From Rhizobacter sp. OV335 (GTDB lineage Bacteria > Pseudomonadota > Gammaproteobacteria > Burkholderiales > Burkholderiaceae_C): a stretch of 46,566 nucleotides of DNA. The stretch is taken from NCBI RefSeq assembly GCF_900142965.1, contig NZ_FRCQ01000042.1, forward strand, positions 1 to 46,566. Direction: 5' to 3'. A program made the translations under genes and the position numbers. Of this stretch, positions 44,766 to 46,566 are shown piece after piece. The stretch's first letter is position 1. Each line of letters begins with the position of its first letter. Below the pieces are notes generated by a model. It had not been told where the DNA came from and did no database searches. It was given only the letters and a program-made list of their open reading frames with translations.

Positions 44766-46566
44766 ATGACCTTCACCGATCCGAGCCTGTCCCATGTCCG
44801 CACGCTGACCGAACTGTTCGACGCCCGCGTCCAGCGCAGCCCCGAGGGCATCGCGTACCGCCGCTTCGACGCGGCGGCGAGCCGGTGGGCCGCACTCAGC
44901 TGGCGCGAGGCCGACGCGGCCGTGCGGCGCTGGACGCTCGCGCTGGCCGCGCTGCGGCTGCCGGCCGGCGCCCGCGTCGGGCTGTTGCTGCCGAACGGCG
45001 TCGAGGCGGTGTGGGCCGACCTCTCGACGATGGCCGCCGGCCGCGTGCCGGTGCCGATGCACGCGCTCGACAACCCCGCGAGCATCGCCTACATCCTCGG
45101 CGACTGCGAGGCGGCGGTGCTGATGGTGCAGGAGACCGCGCAGTGGGACGCGATCCTCGCCACCGGCGCCGCGCTGCCGGCGCTGCGCTGCGTGATCGTC
45201 GTGGGGCCGGCTGCGCTGCCGGCCGCGGCGCCGGCGCCCGGCGCGGTCGCGGTGATGGCGGTGGCCGACTGGCTGGCCGCAGGCGCGCAGGCGGCAGGCA
45301 CGCCGGCCACGCCGCCGCAAGCCGGCGACCTGGCCGCGGTCGTCTACACCTCCGGCACCACCGGCAAGCCCAAGGGCGTGATGCTGACGCATGCCAACGT
45401 GATGGCGGTGCTGGCGCACGTCGCGCCGGGGCCGGACGACGTCTTCCTGTCGTTCCTGCCGCTGTCGCACACCTTCGAGCGCACGGCGGGCTACTACCTG
45501 CCGATCGCCGCCGGCAGCAGCGTCGCGCATGCGCGTTCGGTCGCGCTGCTGGCCGAAGACCTGCGCAGCGTGCGCCCGACCGTGCTGATCTCGGTGCCGC
45601 GCATCTACGAGCGGGTGCGGGCGCAGCTCGATGCACGGCTGGCCGGCTCGCGCGCGAAGCGCTGGCTGTTCGATGCGGCGCAGGGCGTCGGCTGGCGGCG
45701 CTTCTGCCGCCGGCAGGGGCTGCCCGCGCCGGCCAGCCCGTGGGCCGCCGCCGAGCTGCTGGTCGCGCCGCTGCTCGACGCGCTGGCCGGCCGCCCGCTG
45801 CGCGCGAGCTTCGGCGGCCGGCTGCGGGTGGCGGTGAGCGGCGGTGCGCCGCTCGCGCCGGCGCTGGCGCGCTGCTTCCTCGGGCTGGGCGTGCCGGTGC
45901 TGCAGGGCTACGGCATGACCGAGACCTCGCCGGTGGTGGCGGCGAACACGCTGGCGCACAACGACCCGGCCACCGTCGGCACCGCGCTGCAGGGCGTCGA
46001 GCTGCGCGTGGGCGAGAACCGCGAGCTGCAGGTGCGCGGCCCGAACGTGATGAAAGGCTACTGGAAGCGCCCGGAGGACAGCGCCCGCGCGTTCACCGAC
46101 GACGGCTGGCTGCGCACCGGCGACCAGGCCTCGATCGACGAGGGCGGGCGGGTGCGCATCCTCGGGCGCATCAAGGAGATCATCGTCACGTCGACCGGCG
46201 AGAAGATCGCGCCGGCCGACCTGGAGCTCGCGATCGCCGCCGATCCGCTGTTCAGCCAGGTCTTCGTGCTCGGCGAGAACCGGCCGTTCATCGCCGCGGT
46301 GGCGGTGCTCGATCGCACGCAGTGGCAGGCGTTCGCGCAGTCGCTGGGCGTCGACCCGGCGCAGCCCGAGAGCCTGAACCTGCCGGCGGTGCAGCAGGCC
46401 GCGCTGCGGCGCATCGCGCAACAGGCCGCCGCGTTCCCGCGCTACGGCGTGCCGCGCGCGGCGTGGCTGAGCCTGGAGCCGTGGACGGTCGAGAACACCT
46501 TGATGACGCCGACGCTGAAGCTCAAGCGGCACAACCTGATGGCGCGCTTCGAGCAGGAGATCGAAG
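44766..46566 (+). CDS. Long-chain acyl-CoA synthetase (AMP-forming), 3' end outside window
   Basis: Some 600 residues of an ANL-superfamily ligase are visible, and the frame is still open at the window end; since family members of this type are about 600 residues, little is missing. Motifs: the AMP-binding P-loop YTSGTTGKPKG, a FLPLSHTFER segment, GYGMTETSPV, GWLRTGDQASID and GRIKEIIVTSTGEKIAP. It activates fatty acids to acyl-CoA through acyl-AMP. Overall layout fits the FadD15/LACS type. It lies 34 bp after the HiPIP gene on the same strand; no functional link is evident. Confidence 0.9.
   Translation, partial: MTFTDPSLSHVRTLTELFDARVQRSPEGIAYRRFDAAASRWAALSWREADAAVRRWTLALAALRLPAGARVGLLLPNGVEAVWADLSTMAAGRVPVPMHALDNPASIAYILGDCEAAVLMVQETAQWDAILATGAALPALRCVIVVGPAALPAAAPAPGAVAVMAVADWLAAGAQAAGTPATPPQAGDLAAVVYTSGTTGKPKGVMLTHANVMAVLAHVAPGPDDVFLSFLPLSHTFERTAGYYLPIAAGSSVAHARSVALLAEDLRSVRPTVLISVPRIYERVRAQLDARLAGSRAKRWLFDAAQGVGWRRFCRRQGLPAPASPWAAAELLVAPLLDALAGRPLRASFGGRLRVAVSGGAPLAPALARCFLGLGVPVLQGYGMTETSPVVAANTLAHNDPATVGTALQGVELRVGENRELQVRGPNVMKGYWKRPEDSARAFTDDGWLRTGDQASIDEGGRVRILGRIKEIIVTSTGEKIAPADLELAIAADPLFSQVFVLGENRPFIAAVAVLDRTQWQAFAQSLGVDPAQPESLNLPAVQQAALRRIAQQAAAFPRYGVPRAAWLSLEPWTVENTLMTPTLKLKRHNLMARFEQEIE

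Overview
This window looks like chromosomal DNA of a very GC-rich betaproteobacterium, probably of the order Burkholderiales. The reasons are the strong G/C bias at third codon positions, the dense overlapping operons, and the family make-up: a three-domain NirK, a quinol-type NorB, a HiPIP and class II NrdJ. The species cannot be named from the sequence alone. Nearly everything belongs to one theme: energy conservation and survival under oxygen limitation, with denitrification and nitric oxide (NO) handling at the centre.

Layout. At 1-305 is the 5' part of an IS256-family transposase gene. From about 0.4 to 6.6 kb (minus strand) runs an operon of nitronate monooxygenase, nnrS, cobalamin-dependent ribonucleotide reductase nrdJ and an FNR/ANR oxygen regulator. 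From 6.8 to 12.9 kb (minus) runs a tightly overlapping seven-gene operon: DUF2249 protein, quinol NO reductase norB, NO sensor nsrR, a MIP18/DUF59 Fe-S protein, an uncharacterised membrane protein, a second nnrS, and sirB2. Divergent to it (13.1-15.9 kb, plus) are nirK with a fused cytochrome c domain, nirV and a SCO copper chaperone. The convergent napEDABC operon (periplasmic nitrate reductase) follows at 16.0-20.1 kb, then a universal stress protein.

From 20.8 to 28.3 kb are signalling genes: a three-PAS histidine kinase with an output-less double receiver (minus), divergent from a hemerythrin-like protein, a DegP-like lipoprotein protease, an OmpR-type regulator and a hybrid kinase (plus). 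The arginine deiminase operon arcDABC (28.6-33.3 kb) and two more universal stress proteins follow. Two decayed genes occupy 34.6-36.0 kb: an acyl-CoA ligase/GNAT fusion and a universal stress protein. The right end holds a P-type cation ATPase, the CbpA/CbpM co-chaperone pair, a three-part ABC export system, a HiPIP electron carrier and an acyl-CoA synthetase cut by the window end.

The unifying signal is regulatory. I found eleven FNR/ANR-type boxes (TTGAY-N4-RTCAA, or with a relaxed right half such as CGCAA). Nine sit upstream of transcription units with a -10-like hexamer at nearly the same distance: the box centre lies 28.5 or 29.5 bp from the first base of the hexamer, i.e. class II FNR promoter geometry, although the hexamer is weak at two or three of them. 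The norB promoter also carries a 23-bp perfect inverted repeat of NsrR type over its predicted start site, so anaerobiosis (FNR) and NO (NsrR) appear to be integrated there. Both likely regulators are encoded inside the operons concerned. No nosZ, narG, dnr, tRNA, rRNA or CRISPR is visible.
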